A DNA stretch of 64,000 nt from Steromphala cineraria (lineage: Eukaryota; Mollusca; Gastropoda; Trochida; Trochidae): positions 78,581,338-78,645,337 of the forward strand of contig OU744720.1 of the NCBI GenBank assembly GCA_916613615.1. Reading direction: 5' to 3'. A program made the translations under genes and the position numbers. Below, in pieces: positions 21,881-35,422 of the stretch (position 1 is its first letter; every line of letters starts with the position of its first letter). The notes under the pieces were generated by a model. That model was not told the origin of the DNA and ran no database searches. It saw nothing but the letters and a program-made list of their open reading frames with translations.

Positions 21881-24800
21881 AATAGACATTCTATGCTGTT
21901 ACCAATTATGTCTTTGCATAATGTTGATAAAGACGTTGAATGATGTTGATATTCTTAATCATGTTACTGTTATAGTACGTTACCATACCATGCTCAGTGA
22001 CTGTGTGTAGTACCAATAGTCAGGTTTTGTTGGCATTCCAACACAGTCACCATGTCATTATGCATGTTTGTAATAACATTTTATTCCAAAGATAGGGCCA
22101 CTTTACCTGTATCCTTATCCTTATTGTTATTTTCTATGCTGTTATCAAAATCTCACTTTAAGGTTAACTGTTTACGCATTGCAGGTTTTTTTCAATTTAT
22201 GTACTATGTACACATATATATCAAATCAACATGATAACTCACTGCAATATTAGTAAGAAATTAAAACAAATAATTACAAATCCTTTCAAATCTGTGTTGT
22301 TACCAAAATACTTGATTACAGCATAGAAAGGAACAGCAAAGAAGAAAATGAGTATTTTCTTTGCTCATAATAATATGTGTTCTCCTTGTATACAATCATG
22401 GACATTCAAATGTATCACGTTATACTTAATATACCATGATATCGAAACATATTAAGATACATTATTCAATCAAAATCTCTGTGATAGCATGGACAATGTG
22501 AAATATATGTTAAAAATGTTGAATTACTATCCAATTATTCAATAGGTAATGATAAGTAATTGAATTAAACAAGACATTATTATGAAAGGCATTAGTTAAT
22601 GAGTGAATTAAAGACAGAAAGTCTAACATTCATTTGAAAAAGGCCCATTTATTTGCTACAAAGACTATTTACAGTCACAATAACTACCGTGATTAATCAT
22701 AAGAAAAACATATCTATTCCAATCTAGCTTTATGAATAGTAATTGAAGCGTACATAAAATTCATCTGAAAACTAGATTATCGATTTGTTCACCCTATTGC
22801 GTGTAGCCCAGTCTGCCTGAAATTGACCATGTTCCGGAGTAAACAATAGTTGATAATATTGAGGCTACCAGAAATCGAACGTGTTCTACATCAGTAGCAG
22901 TGCTAAAGTACTCACGGAAATAGAAATAAAATGGTTTTGGCCTATTTCTTTATTACTCGACTACTGTAAGAAATTCTTACAAATGGTCAAATAATTAAGT
23001 TTTTCCTAAGTAAGCCATACTTTCAATACATTTCGAAACCAGCTATAGTTGACGTCACTCTCAGCGATGCGTGTGACAATAACAATAAACATACAACGCT
23101 CTTTTCGCTTGAATTGCAGTTACACGTGCGTTGCCGCAGCAACTATGCAATTGACAACAACATTTATGAATGAACTTGTAGGACAGTAGTTTTGTAACAC
23201 GCGTTTATGTCTGTAAACTAAGGAAACCACGTTCTTTATTAATCATTTTATGAATTTTTAAATCATATAAGATAGGAATACATTGTAGTAGATGACATAA
23301 GATATAAAATTATTGTACGTTAAACAATGTTTTTTAGCGGATGGTATTGAGATTACAGATCATTTACATACGAGAGCTTGCATCAGAAACATACATTTCG
23401 AGTTCGAAATATTTTCGAGGCGTGAAAATGACACGTTTTTTTCTCCTGTAAATTCATATATTTCGGGTTTTTTACAAATGTCTATAACAAAAGTTGGGAA
23501 AAACCATTGTGAATGAATATTTAGAATACATATATCCAGTAGGTTCCAAAAAAAGAAGTAATCGACAAAAAGCATTTATTTCTATTTCCGTGAGTACTAT
23601 AGTAGTCTGTCATCCAGACCCTAAAGCAAAAATATTCAAATGGCGACCAACCATGTCTACTAATGTATAGCAAGTCTAGGTCATTCAGAATTAGGTATAA
23701 TCTTCTGAGCTCCATGTTTCTCTTATATACATGATTTTTTTTTAAATATTGACATACATGTAAATGTTAGTGTACAATCCTAGGCGAGCCAGCTCGAATG
23801 GCTTGGTCCTTATTTCATCATTTATCTGTTGGACATATATAGTTTAATCGTTTGTTTTTGTGAGAAAACGAATGAGAATTTGAAAAAAATATTTATGTGT
23901 GTTAATTTACATCCAATAGTGTTTATGAGTGTGCCACATGGACGGTGGTGACAGCTGGTGTAATGATACAAATCAAATAATCTAGTAGGCTCACAACAGA
24001 ATGTAATTTTTTATGAATATCTTCAGATAGTTTGGTTATAATATAAGTTATATGAATTAAGCTTTGAGTTTTAAATATTTACACGAAAAGGCCTAACAAT
24101 ATTCCGTATTCCGATTCGGCCATCATGATTTGGTATTTTGATATCAGGGTATAAGTTTGAGCATCACCTTATTGAATATATTTCATTCGTTTCCCATTTG
24201 TCAGAGTCTACAACCGACTCGTTTTGTTTGAGTTTCAAATATCTATTCATATGAATAGAAAGGTTTAGTGTTTATACGAAATCAAATATCTTATCAACCA
24301 CGGAATATTTTCATATCATCCGACGGTACGTTCATGTATATGTAATTATGGATATGTATCACACTGTTATGAATAGCATACATAAAATAGTGCATTCGAT
24401 TAAGGACAATCGCTTGAAATGCATCTATGTTATCTTTAAGCTCAAAATATTATCGTGAGCTCAATTCATATGCCTTGATTTGGATTATTAAGAAAAATGA
24501 GATGATTTACAAAACATTCAGTTATTATTTCATTTATTATAAAAAAAGTATGCCTAGTCAAATACCACTGACTGCTTTGACCATGGTAAAAAAGAACCGA
24601 AATGTTTCAACCGTGTATTTATTAGAAATTTATTTAGCTCATCAAGACTGGCCCGATCAGCTTATGATGTGGCTTGGTGTCCGGCGTCCGTTCGTAAACT
24701 TTGTGCATTTTTGACTTCTTCACCAGAAGCATTAGGCATATAAAGCTGAAACCTCGTGTACAGACACCTTGACTAGTGATTATAATTTAAAGCTTTGGTG

Positions 24801-26249
24801 GCCATGTGGCCCCAAATAAGGGCCACAGAGGCCACGCCCTTAAAACCCATTTTCCTTTTCTCCTCCCCAAGCAAAAGACCTAGAAAGCTGAAATCTTGTG
24901 TACAGACTGTCGTGCACTGAAGTTGCGTTTTGGTACAAGTAGGGTAAATGTACTTACAGGTAAAACTATCATGCTTCGCAACTTTTGGTGTACAACACTG
25001 CGGCCCTCATTGGAGGTGCATACACAGGCTGAGGGTATCCCAACTTGATTCGAGATAAGCTCTGATGGAAGCCCTTGTAAAATCCTTGTAAATGTATCTA
25101 AATACAGTTTAGTCTCTTTCGGAGAGTGTACACTATGAACAACGATCACGATATCGCCATTATTTTATAGAAGATCTCTGTGTATCTATGTGCGGCTGTA
25201 TTCTTTTTCTTAAAAACGAAAACAAGAATGCAGAAAGAACGGAAACGGAGCACCTTTAGAACCTTTGGAATTTGGTGAGGGATTCTAAAGGTAGGCCGGT
25301 ATTAAGGTTCCACAGAACTCGTCAACGATGGAGGGGTCGCTCAAAGATTCAGTTCGAGGTGGAACTACCAAAACTGCTTAGAAGATTAAGATAGAAACAC
25401 CTCGCCGTAAAGAAGCCACACAAAGGTAGGTCCTTCCACTGCAACTTAAGGAAATTCAACAGCAATGTATTAATGACCATTGCTGTTTCTGGCTACAGAC
25501 TCTTATATGTAGATGTGAGGGTGGAGGGTTGAGGTTGGAGGGTGGTTGATTGAGGGACCTGATCACATTCGGATTTCCAGGAACAATAACTTCCCCAACG
25601 CCGACAGGCCTACATTTCGTAGCAAATGATGTACGTACACTCAAACTTTGCATATGAAAGAATTATCTCATCACTCAAAGAAACCCGGGGGAAACTACCG
25701 GTTGTCTATGCTTATTGCTGATCATTTGCTAGTTTTATTCACCATAGAATTTCACTTCTTTTTTAATTTTCAACAGCATCTGTATAAAATGTTTTAATAC
25801 ATCTTGCAAGGATATTGATTATTTCTATCAAGGTAAAGTTTGTTGTCCTTGGCTACGAAATGTCGGACATGAGAGTGTCTCCGCTATAAGGTTCTCTTCT
25901 TAAACCACGAAAATTTAATATTACAACCGAAAACGAAATCTTATTTGCAATAAACACTCATGACACAGACTTCATTTCTTGTATATATTTCTTTAATCGG
26001 TATTTCATATCATGATTGATTTCAAAACCTATGTCATGTTATATGAATAATAATGACGGTATTTTAAACTAACACGCTTCAATCAATCGCCTTAACACAG
26101 AGTTATGAATTGCTAGATCTAGATAAACTTATTTACTATTCATACGCATCAGTATAAACACGAAGCACAACGAAGATCCCTTCCGAGATTTGAAAAAAAA
26201 ATTGGCCTGTTGATTTAATCATAATATTATGATCTTGTTTCCTGCTCAG
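21881..26249. other. Gene-poor interval with dispersed repeat remnants
   Basis: I find no exon I can defend. Around 24640-24900 is a stretch (cttggtgtccggcgtccgttcg, gctgaaacctcgtgtacagac, and a second copy of the latter near 24890) of a kind that recurs through bivalve genomes. A GA-rich tract lies at 25500-25560. The open frame at 25149-24880 (minus) ends near a GTAAGT but has no recognisable domain. Confidence 0.4.
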
Positions 26250-29200
26250 TTAGTATCGTCTTTTGCGTGTGTCGGTGAGACGCGAGTACTTGCGGAGCGA
26301 GGCAGGCTTCCTCTGACCGGAAGTGGTGAGGAAAGTGTCGCAACCGAAGAAGGCGACGCTACGACCCTCCAGTTCGGGTATGTAGGGCAGGAAGACTGGG
26401 GATCGGAACGCGCTGGGGATGTCGTGGTTCCGCACCTCGAACAGGAGGATTGTGTCCAGGAACTTGACGAGGATCTCATTCTGGCACGGGCTGAGGGCAA
26501 CTGCTTCCGGTCCCGACCGGATGGATGGCGACGGGAAGCGGGCGACCGGAAGTGCAGGTGATGTTGTACCGTTTTGCGTCTGGAGACGGTACACCGTCAC
26601 TGACCCGCCATCATCCACTTCCGGTGCGACGTCGAACACAAAGACACTTCCGTCTCGTCCGATTAGGATTCCTTTACCGTAAGTCTCGTCGGGTAGTCTG
26701 AAACAGGTTACAGTTTATACCAATCTTGAACCACTTCAAGGGTGGCATATGACAATCAAAGCCAAAGACACAACAGTACAGACTCTTTCACACAAACTAA
26801 GGCGGCTTTACGAGAAGGCATACGATTTTATCTATATGAACAAGGAAGCGGTATATATTTAGTATTTTACCTTAATTTCAACTTTCAATGCCAGAGGCAA
26901 CGTTCTGTTGTATCGATGTGTCATTGTAGATATTAGCTCGCATATCAACAGTTACCACACAATGTAACACCAATACTCACGTGTAGGGTATCACTATCGA
27001 GAAGGCGGGGCTGGTGTCCGTGTAGAGCTGAGACGGCTCGGGGATGACCAGCACTCTGTTAGAGGCGAGGCTGAGGTAGAGACAGAAGGTATCGCTGACC
27101 CCAGTCGGGCAGGGTCCAGGAGCGATGTCGAGAACTCTTCCAGTCCCCGGGGGTAGCTTCACACTACCCACTGTCTGGGTCTCGAACACCTGGATGATGG
27201 AGACTGTGTCGGGTCGAGACTTGTCAGATACAGCGTACAGGAAGCCCAGTCTCCGCCGACTCGAGGCCAAACTGCCGATATTGTTTATCTTCTCGTTGTC
27301 TATCGTTCCTATGTTTTGACCAAGGGAGAACCTTTCTTCTGGAAAAATATCGAATCAGTTTGTTAAAATTGTAATAAAGTGGATTAGAACCAATAAATGT
27401 ATCATGAAAAAAGTCATCGCAGATGTTGTCGCCATTTCGTTTTCGTCTTTAAATTTATTTGAAAGGAGTGGGATTATTTAACCGGTAATATTCATAATAT
27501 TTTTTATATGCAAAACCTCACAGCAATTGATGATGATATTTCTAAAGCTGAATAGTCACCACTTTTTATCAAAATGCCCTCCACCGATCCATGATTCTGT
27601 CACAAACCTGGAACATTAGTGTTCCTGTAGGCGACCCTCAGTACATGCGGCTCGTCCTCGGACACGGTGTAGTAGCTGTTCTGTCCCGGCCCCCAGGTGA
27701 CCGACTCCTCCTCGTCATCCCGGGGCAGGTAGGGGAGCACCTGCAGTCTCTCCGGGGCGAAGCGCCCTTCCTCCAATGGCAGCACGTACACCTTGTCCTC
27801 CTGCTTTACCAGCAGCTCGCAGCAGTCGTCTAGACAACACAGCGAGACGAGGCGGTGAATAGGTAGTAGGATTATGCGCAATATGATAATACGTAAAAGC
27901 ACAGGACAAGACAGCAGCACATTGACAGGGAATATAAGGTAGTAAGGGCGGGACGACTGAGAAGATAGAACATGACGTCGAATTGATGGTATGATTCAAA
28001 TGGAGAATCGCGGAGTCGGTGGTTGTACAGTACAGAACAGGAACAAGAAGTTTTAGATACAAAGCTGATGTAAAGTGGCGGATGGAAGATAGAGGGGCGC
28101 TCCTGGGGTACAGAGAAACCCAAAACATATGGTGAGACGGAATCAGATGCTGGAAGATGACAGTTTAACGCAGACAACTGAGTGACATGTACAGACCTGA
28201 CATACTGAGACCGACTGGTCCCTCATCCACAGTGGGCAGATCCAACTGGAGGACTCCCCGGGCTGTGTACCGGTCCCCAGTCTCCTGCAGCAGGAACAGC
28301 CTCAGCCCCAGCCCGTAGTCCCGCTCCTCGAAGAAGTAGATGTTCCCCGTGCAGTCCACGAATAGACCGTTGAAGTCTAGGTCCTCATCAACTCCCTCCC
28401 TTGAAAAGAATAAGTCAATAAATTGAAAGACATCTGTTCACATTTACGTTAAGGTTAGAGAATGAAGTTGGCCCTAAATAGCGTGAAACAATCTTTGACA
28501 ATCTTGTACACGTTGACAACGACTGATCAATGCACTACAAACAAATTTAAAAACAATCCTCAGATGTTACTCCATCAACAACCACAAAATGTCCACATCT
28601 CTTACTCAAATTCATATCGGATGATCTTGTCTGCTTTACGACTGACGTGCTGTGCTGGGTTGGCAGGTTCCTGTATGACGTAGACAGCGAGTTGAGGTGC
28701 CGCGGGACTCACGTCTTGTTCCTGTATGTAGAGACATGACCCACTGATGCCTGGGGGGCAGAATCCAACCGTGACATCCTCCCAGTCCTCGGCCACTGCA
28801 TCAGTGATGGTCACACTCCCTATTGTCTCTCCAGTGTGGGAGTTGACGGCAAACACCACGTTCTGTCCGGACTTGTCGCTAACGAAGTAGAGGACGTTAC
28901 TGAACACTCGGCTGTGCGCAAGACCGGAAGGGCTTATCTCACTTCCGTTTCCGGACAATTCACCAACATCGATGGGGAAGCCAAATCGAGCTGGTCCTGA
29001 ATAAAAATTAAATATCGAATTGTGATTCGCAATCAATTTGATTGGATGTTGCTGCAGCGCTGATGTTTTTCGCGTGTGTTGAATTAAAAATCTATATATA
29101 TTCACCGGTGAGACTTAAATAAAATAATTTCTGTAAACTTGTTTTTGAATAACAATAGTAGTCACAAAGGTATTTCAGAATGGAACAATGCAATCCTAAT

Positions 29201-29801
29201 AAACAACATATTTTGAGCATGACTAGCCACAACTTGGTTTTATTTCATTATTCTGATGATGGTATATTACACACAGAGATTTGCTTCCGGGTTACTCAAT
29301 CTTGTCTATATGGGACATATTGCAATCCTTGCAAGTAACGTAAACATTACATGGGTATAAACAAATGGAAATTTAAGATAGACGGGTTAATCTTATAATG
29401 TTTTTGGATTGAATGCACTTACCTCGGTTCGCGCAGGTATCTGTCTTCCTGGCTAAAAAATGAAAAAAAGTAAAGTTTGATCAATATTTCGTAGGAAAAT
29501 ATCTGATTCTGCGATTGCTTAATTTGTCCTTGACGTGAAATGTTTTTCATTAATTTGATATATCTTAATTTAAGCGGAACAGTTGGCTGATAAATACCGG
29601 GTACAAAAAGGTGTATATCATATACAATAGATATATTTCGAGATCTGTTCGATGATGACATTCAAACATCCTGATACGCATTGTCTGTTTACTAGGTTTT
29701 CTAAAAAGATAAAAAAAAACATAACCTGATTTATAATAAACCGCTTCAACTATTCCGAAAACAGTAGCCAAATATAAGATAAACTTCATACTGTCCGGCA
29801 T
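26250..29801 (-). CDS. Secreted beta-propeller-like protein with two homologous halves
   Basis: Seven coding exons, all phase-consistent: 29801-29726 (ATG), 29452-29423, 28996-28606, 28399-28197, 27829-27608, 27338-26981, 26697-26250 (TAA). They total 1728 nt, 575 residues. Exon 1 encodes a signal peptide (MKFILYLATVFGIVEA). Residues about 36-307 and 308-575 repeat the same order of motifs. LYFVSDKSGQN...DVTVGFCPPG pairs with LYAVSDKSRPD...DIAPGPCPTG, TGNIYFFEE with DGSVFVFDV, and ELLVK...LPYLP with EILVK...LPYIP. Short strand-turn repeats with DG and SDKS turns suggest a beta-propeller. DWEDV resembles the DWEDIA motif of extracellular propeller proteins. No catalytic residues were identified. 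The exons are clearly GC-richer than the introns. Confidence 0.87.
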
Positions 29802-30908
29802 TTTCCCCCTGCATTGATAAACTCTGGAGTCTAGATCGTTGGGCATGTTTTTATATATGAGTGGTTTGATGTGAACATTAATTCGGCTTACCATTGTGAC
29901 AAACCCTTCGGGTGCGAATGTTGTGTGAACACTAAATCTGACATTTTAAACCTCAGGTGTCACATTCTGACTGTGACCGATACTTTTTCCATACCATTAA
30001 ACACTCTTAAAGAAGAATCAAATGTCAAAATCAAATACATTGATACTTTCTTATTCTAGTTAGTATTAACATTATCATGTGATTTGTTTTATCTGCATGT
30101 CAAATGATACACTTAAACGTGTCATTTTGTGAATATGAATAAGAGGTGGACCAATACTTTTTCCATACCATTAAACACTCTTTAATGTCAAAATTAAAGC
30201 CATATTCTACTTTTCATTGAAGACATAATAAGTTTGATTTCTTGAATGATAAATCCAGGAATCCTGTTTTCTTATTTTTGTAAAAGTACATATCAGTTTT
30301 CCTGACTTTCTTGCAATGCATTCATGAAACCATCTTAGTGCAAACCGTGTGAAGAAAAAAAGATGTAACAATGCTTATACAATCTCATATGTTCTTTAAG
30401 ACCCAAAACGTCTGCAAATAACGTTCAAATTTCAATTGATACTTCTAGCAGCCGCTTTTTGATTGGATAAATCCATACGTTTGAATTGAGTTCGGTCATC
30501 TTCAGTATCCTTTCTGTTGCCCCTGAGTGTATATATATGTATATCTCGTCAAGTTCAAACATGCAAACATACACTAACAGACATTGATTCTTATGGCGAT
30601 TAAGATTTCTTTAATGATTTTCAAAAATTTGTTGCCATTATAGCGATCCTTATGAATTCCTTTAGCTTCTAAACTGCTCTTTGTCATCCATCAAGATCCA
30701 TTTCTCCAAATTTCTTGCCATTCGAACATGCATGGGAATATTAATGCTCTTGAAACCTTTTGCTTCTTACCTCCATTGTCACCCTTTAAGAGTGAAATGT
30801 TGCCATTCTGGTAAGTGCTTAAATCCCGTTGAACCGCTTTCCTTCTAACCGACTTACCAGCACTAAGAATATACTAAACTCGTCAGTGAAATGACGCAAA
30901 GCCATTGT

Positions 30909-31190
30909 TTAATCAAGTTCTAGCGGTTCTATACAGCTACATCTTTCCACGGCAAGGTTAAAACGTATCGAGCTACACTCCTCGTTTTCGACCTTGCCAT
31001 CGCAGCATAGTATCATATAGTGATTACGAGTTACGATCTTACCCTTGTAAAACGCATACAGAAGTATTTTTTTCAAATCGTTTTGTTTTGAGAGTAGCTT
31101 ATATTTTACTTCACTTAATTGCTGAGACTTTTGTAAGTAAATATTAAATTTGTCAAAATTCCATTTATTCAATTTATAATTAGCCCACAT
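30909..31190 (-). CDS. Unassigned 93-codon open frame
   Basis: The frame starts MWANYKLNKWNFDK and ends with a cysteine-containing stretch, ILCCDGKVENEECSS then ERCSCIEPLELD. I do not recognise it. It could be a terminal exon of a secreted protein or a chance frame. No upstream exon with matching phase was found, and no signal peptide is visible. Confidence 0.22.
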   Translation of the reverse strand: MWANYKLNKWNFDKFNIYLQKSQQLSEVKYKLLSKQNDLKKILLYAFYKGKIVTRNHYMILCCDGKVENEECSSIRFNLAVERCSCIEPLELD

Positions 31191-31448
31191 TTGCCTGAGC
31201 GGATTTTTGGTTAAATAATTAAATCTAGAGCATGTTATTTTTCACATGATATCGAATATCAATTCATGTAAGAGAAATAACTTTTGGTGTACGAAAAAGA
31301 ATTCCTTCCGACACGATATAAAACTTTTATAAAACATATTCATTTGAATGATAAAGAAAATTAATGTTATTTGCACAGTCGATGTTTTACTGAACATGCA
31401 TTTTCTTCCTTGTTCGTGATGTTTAAAAAAAATGTTACACCCCTTTTC

Positions 31449-31877
31449 GCATCCTGCTACATCAGCGTAAATGTCTCCGCTAATGCTACAACCTATCCCC
31501 TGATATCCCCCTATAGTCTTCTGTCGTATTGCTGACGGGTGGTTGCTCAGCGCTATTTATAGCCTGTCTGTTTTCAGTCAAACTATTTCGAACTCCATAC
31601 ACTGTTGTTTAGTGATGTCGCACGTGGAAATCTAAGAGCGCGGGATTTGGAGCTTAGCGGTAGACTGCAATGAGAATCAGATTTATTATCTAATAGTACT
31701 GCTTTTGGAAAATTTGAATCACGAGGTGAGCACGCGGAACGAAGCCAAGCCGCTATCGCTGAAAGGGCATCATTTGATTGGCTTGCTATATATAGCGATA
31801 CGACAGAAGACTATAGGAGGATATCAGGGGATAGGTTGTAGCATTAGCGGAGACATATACGCTGATGTAGCAGGATG
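31449..31877. repeat. Long inverted repeat, arms about 80 bp, 268-bp spacer
   Basis: The left arm (31449-31528) begins gcatcctgctacatcagcg and ends ctgtcgtat. The right arm (31797-31877) is its reverse complement with only two or three mismatches. The spacer shows no open frame. A fold-back transposon or MITE with long TIRs is the likeliest explanation; no clear target duplication was found. Confidence 0.8.
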
Positions 31878-34559
31878 CCCTTTTCGATTAAACCCAAATG
31901 TTATGCACGAAATTTGAAACCTAAGTGCGGTGCATTCATATTTACGCCAAAATATCAATTGATCACACACTGCATTATGAGCTAGAGTCGAAATACCGTT
32001 CCTGAAAAAGATAGGCGTTCATTATGATGTGTATTGTGATAAAAAAAACACTTACCTAATGCGTAGGATTATTCATGTAAAAAACATGTCCGGTCTAGTC
32101 AGTGATAATGTATCGCTGCACGATTTCGCGACAGCCGAAGTTCATTTTACAAGCTGTCTTTTAATTGGACAATGCGACTGACTCGCAGTGGGGTGATCTG
32201 CTAGCACAGAAAATGTAGCCCGTGTCAAGGGCGACGCTGGGAGGTTTGTTAATCTTCAGCCGTGACGTTTCTATTCTATGAAGTCGTTTAAACGCTGGAA
32301 AATCTTCTACAAGATTGCTGATAAGATACATGTACATCATCGAGCGTCATTTCGTGATGGATATCAGGTTATTGTTGTATCTTTGCTGATTCAATATGCT
32401 AATGTAATATGATTCACTTCAAGGTGTATGTTTTACAATTAAGAATCCAAAATATTAATAACGAAAAGAGCCTTTGGATAAATTAAAATTACAACAGATG
32501 TTTCAGATTGCATCCAAATAAACATATTCGTGTAAGATTTATGTACTATCAAAAATAGGTGTAAGTGTCATAAATAGGCTTTGTGATCGTGTGAACAAGC
32601 GAGTCATGCGACCTTGGATTTCTCGCGCATTCCACAGAGTGCAGTGGTGAAAATAAATGTCGGCTCGTCAGATATAGACAAAGAGCGGTTTTCACCTTTT
32701 TTTGTTTTTCTTTGAAACCTAAAGAACATGAACGGTAGGTGTTGACCAGACAATCTTGCAAGCCCACGCGAGTCAAAACCATGTAACCATCGGTAAAACA
32801 TCAGAGTTTCCATGAATTGACGTCACAGACTCAACAACGAATAAACGAGCAAACTCTGGTCATAGTAATGTGGTGTAGCTCGATTTTTTTAGGTTATCTG
32901 TTACAATCCTGGTCATTTGACATCTAGCGTCTAGCATCTTCATCCTGGAAGGTGAAACAAGGGACGTGACGACTTACAAACGGCACAACATGGGCTGAAC
33001 AGATGTTGACCTGGCGGTACTGGCTTGTGACAGGTCGAACAACAACATGCAAGTCCGTTCTTCAAGTAGCAATGATGCCAGCCTACACCATTGCTGACCA
33101 CTCAGATCGATCATGTTATATGACGTGCACGATACACCCTATTGCGTCTTTCCAGGAAATCCACTGTGAACCTTGACGCATCTGAAAACTTCTCATTCCT
33201 CAAACGTCAATTATTTCATTGACGGCGATCCTGCCGCCAATCGTCTTTCTCTAATGTAAACATCTGTCCCTCAACAGTGAGATTCCGGTTGACAATCTTT
33301 TAAAGAAAAAGGGCGATGGGTGTTTTGGAGGGTGAGCCAGGGGATTAAGATTGGAAGAAAAGGGTACCCCCAACCTTGTCTCATTTTGTAGGGATATACC
33401 CTGTAAATAGAATGGTCAATAAGAAAGGATTGTTATTTTTTACCTCGAGCATGCGAGAAATTTAGCTATTACCCCAACCTGCCCAGGGGGTGGGTGATAA
33501 AAGCTCAGTGTTAAGGGAAAGTGAAAAGAAGGGCCACATATTCCAATATGTGTGTTTCAACTTTTTCTGCATCATATCTTATGATACTGGTCTTTTCATT
33601 AGCAGTATGGTAAAGAACAAAATGTGTCTGTCTGCATCCCTATACCTGTCAGTTTGTCTGTAACTTATTTTTCCGATATGATTTTGAAATATAAATTCGA
33701 AACATACATGTACGTGAATTACCCTCATAAGTGCAGTATCAATCGTTTTAAAGGAATTACATTTTTCTTCCGTTTTATTACAAATACATAGATAATTTCT
33801 CTTGCATGAGTTGTGAATTGTGAGTTAAATGGATAAGTGAGATCTTTCACTCGGGCCACGCCTTTAAATCTACTTGTTTCTATTTAAAAGGCATATAAAG
33901 CCGCTTTGTTGTATACAGACTACTTACAAAAAGTAGGATTAAAATTGGGACCTGGTGAATTTGTTTCTCTTAATAAGGACAATAATCTTCGAAACTTTAA
34001 AGCTATATTGTCTCCCTTTTCAGGACAAAATGACATCCATGATGCAAGGAAAATTATGATCAAAGATATTCTGACCCTTGTTGTCCCTTGAAGAAATACC
34101 TATTAAAGCCAGAAAACAACAATAACAAACAGATGAGGTACAGAGCTAAGGCTATTCTTTCTTATCTTCTTACATGTGAGATTTATTTGACAATTTAAGC
34201 TTTGCGTTTCAAGGCCACAACTCACGTGTTTTAAGTGTGAAATTTAGGCCAAATTTAAAAACTTATAATCATCAATATGATGAGAATAGAGACTAGGTAA
34301 CACAGTTTCCCCTTAAACATTCGTATAAAGTTTACTTATAGTGATTTATTTTTCACGTGACTGAAAATATCTGATTACATCAACGCTGTTATGAATATTT
34401 AAGCTATTAAATCATATTTGCCCCTTTTTACAGAGTAAGGTTGACATTTGAGCTTATTTAAGATTCTGAGGCCAAAGGAGTTTATGAAAAATGCTGGAGA
34501 TAAACTTATATTTTTTAGAAAATGTTTGCTATTCATTTCAAGGTAAAAAGGTCAAAACT

Positions 34560-34925
34560 AATTATATCAACAATACCAACAACATCATCATTATCATCAT
34601 TCATTAATTAAAAATTTTCAATCATTCATTACCAATTCATCATTAGACAAACGCTAAAACAATCATTTTATCAACCATCTATAATCAACCACTCAACACT
34701 AAAGATTATCATTAAACATTAAACAAACATTCACCAAACATCCATCAATGACTCGCCAATCAAATCAATCATTCGTCAATCATTGTTAATAATTCAACAG
34801 TATATCATCAATAATTGAACACTAAATCAACAATCATTCAACACTAAATCATCAATCATACATCACTAACTCGTCAACACTCGTCTTAACAATCATTTAT
34901 CAATAAAATTCACATATTCAATCAA
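34560..34925. repeat. Low-complexity AT-rich tract (atcaatcattca-like)
   Basis: Irregular repeats of catcaatcattcaacactaa-like units with a strong strand bias (A and C rich on the plus strand, almost no G). The repeat is degenerate with no fixed period. It is probably an expanded and decayed microsatellite. Confidence 0.7.
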
Positions 34926-35173
34926 CCTCCAAAGTAAAAATCCCCGCTCTATAAACAAACACAATTTGGGCCCCCCACTCAGCAATCCATATGTAACATG
35001 TAAACCGCTCCAACGCCACTATCTGGACCATAATCTGCTTGTTGGTTCGAGCGACAAGGGTCTGTGTTGTGCCATTCTATAGCATGCCAAGGACACGTAA
35101 ACGTTCAGCTCGTGTCAGTAGACGCATGAACATATATCAGACAAGGAAGTTATATAATTTCAAAGTGTTTATG

Positions 35174-35329
35174 CTATGTAACCGCGAAGAATGCTCGCCT
35201 TTTCAAATTTCAATAAACGCAGTCTAAGTAAACCTAGCCTCACAATTATCCGGATAATATTGAGGCTAGGTTTACTAAGACTGCGTTTATTGAAATTTGA
35301 AAAGGCGAGCATTCTTCGCGGTTACATAG
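35174..35329. repeat. 156-bp near-perfect palindrome (hairpin element)
   Basis: The sequence from ctatgtaaccgcgaagaatg to cattcttcgcggttacatag is self-complementary over about 70 bp per arm, with mismatches only near the centre (attatccggataat). There is no spacer, so transcripts or single strands would fold into one long hairpin. It ends about 95 bp upstream of the start codon at 35423. I see no target duplication. Confidence 0.92.
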
Positions 35330-35422
35330 GCAATCGGGAGCTGATGCGAAACACACGAAAGAGTATCTCGTAAAGTTGAACGTTGGTGAAATCTGACAAT
35401 TCACCGATGATATGAAGACAGA

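Larger units (their letters stand above)
29802..35173. other. Interval without a defended gene
   Basis: The right part of this stretch is upstream of the EMI-domain gene, and the left edge is the 5' region of the propeller gene. It holds an inverted-repeat pair (31449-31877), a low-complexity AT-rich tract (34560-34925) and one unassigned minus-strand open frame (30909-31190). Otherwise I see nothing. Confidence 0.4.

Noticed and set aside
24880..25149. 89-residue minus-strand frame ending near a GTAAGT
   Set aside because: No recognisable domain, no matching neighbouring exon, and it overlaps dispersed repeat sequence.
27591..27833. Plus-strand frame over the propeller gene
   Set aside because: It is antisense to exon 27829-27608, whose reading is supported by phase and motif repeats.
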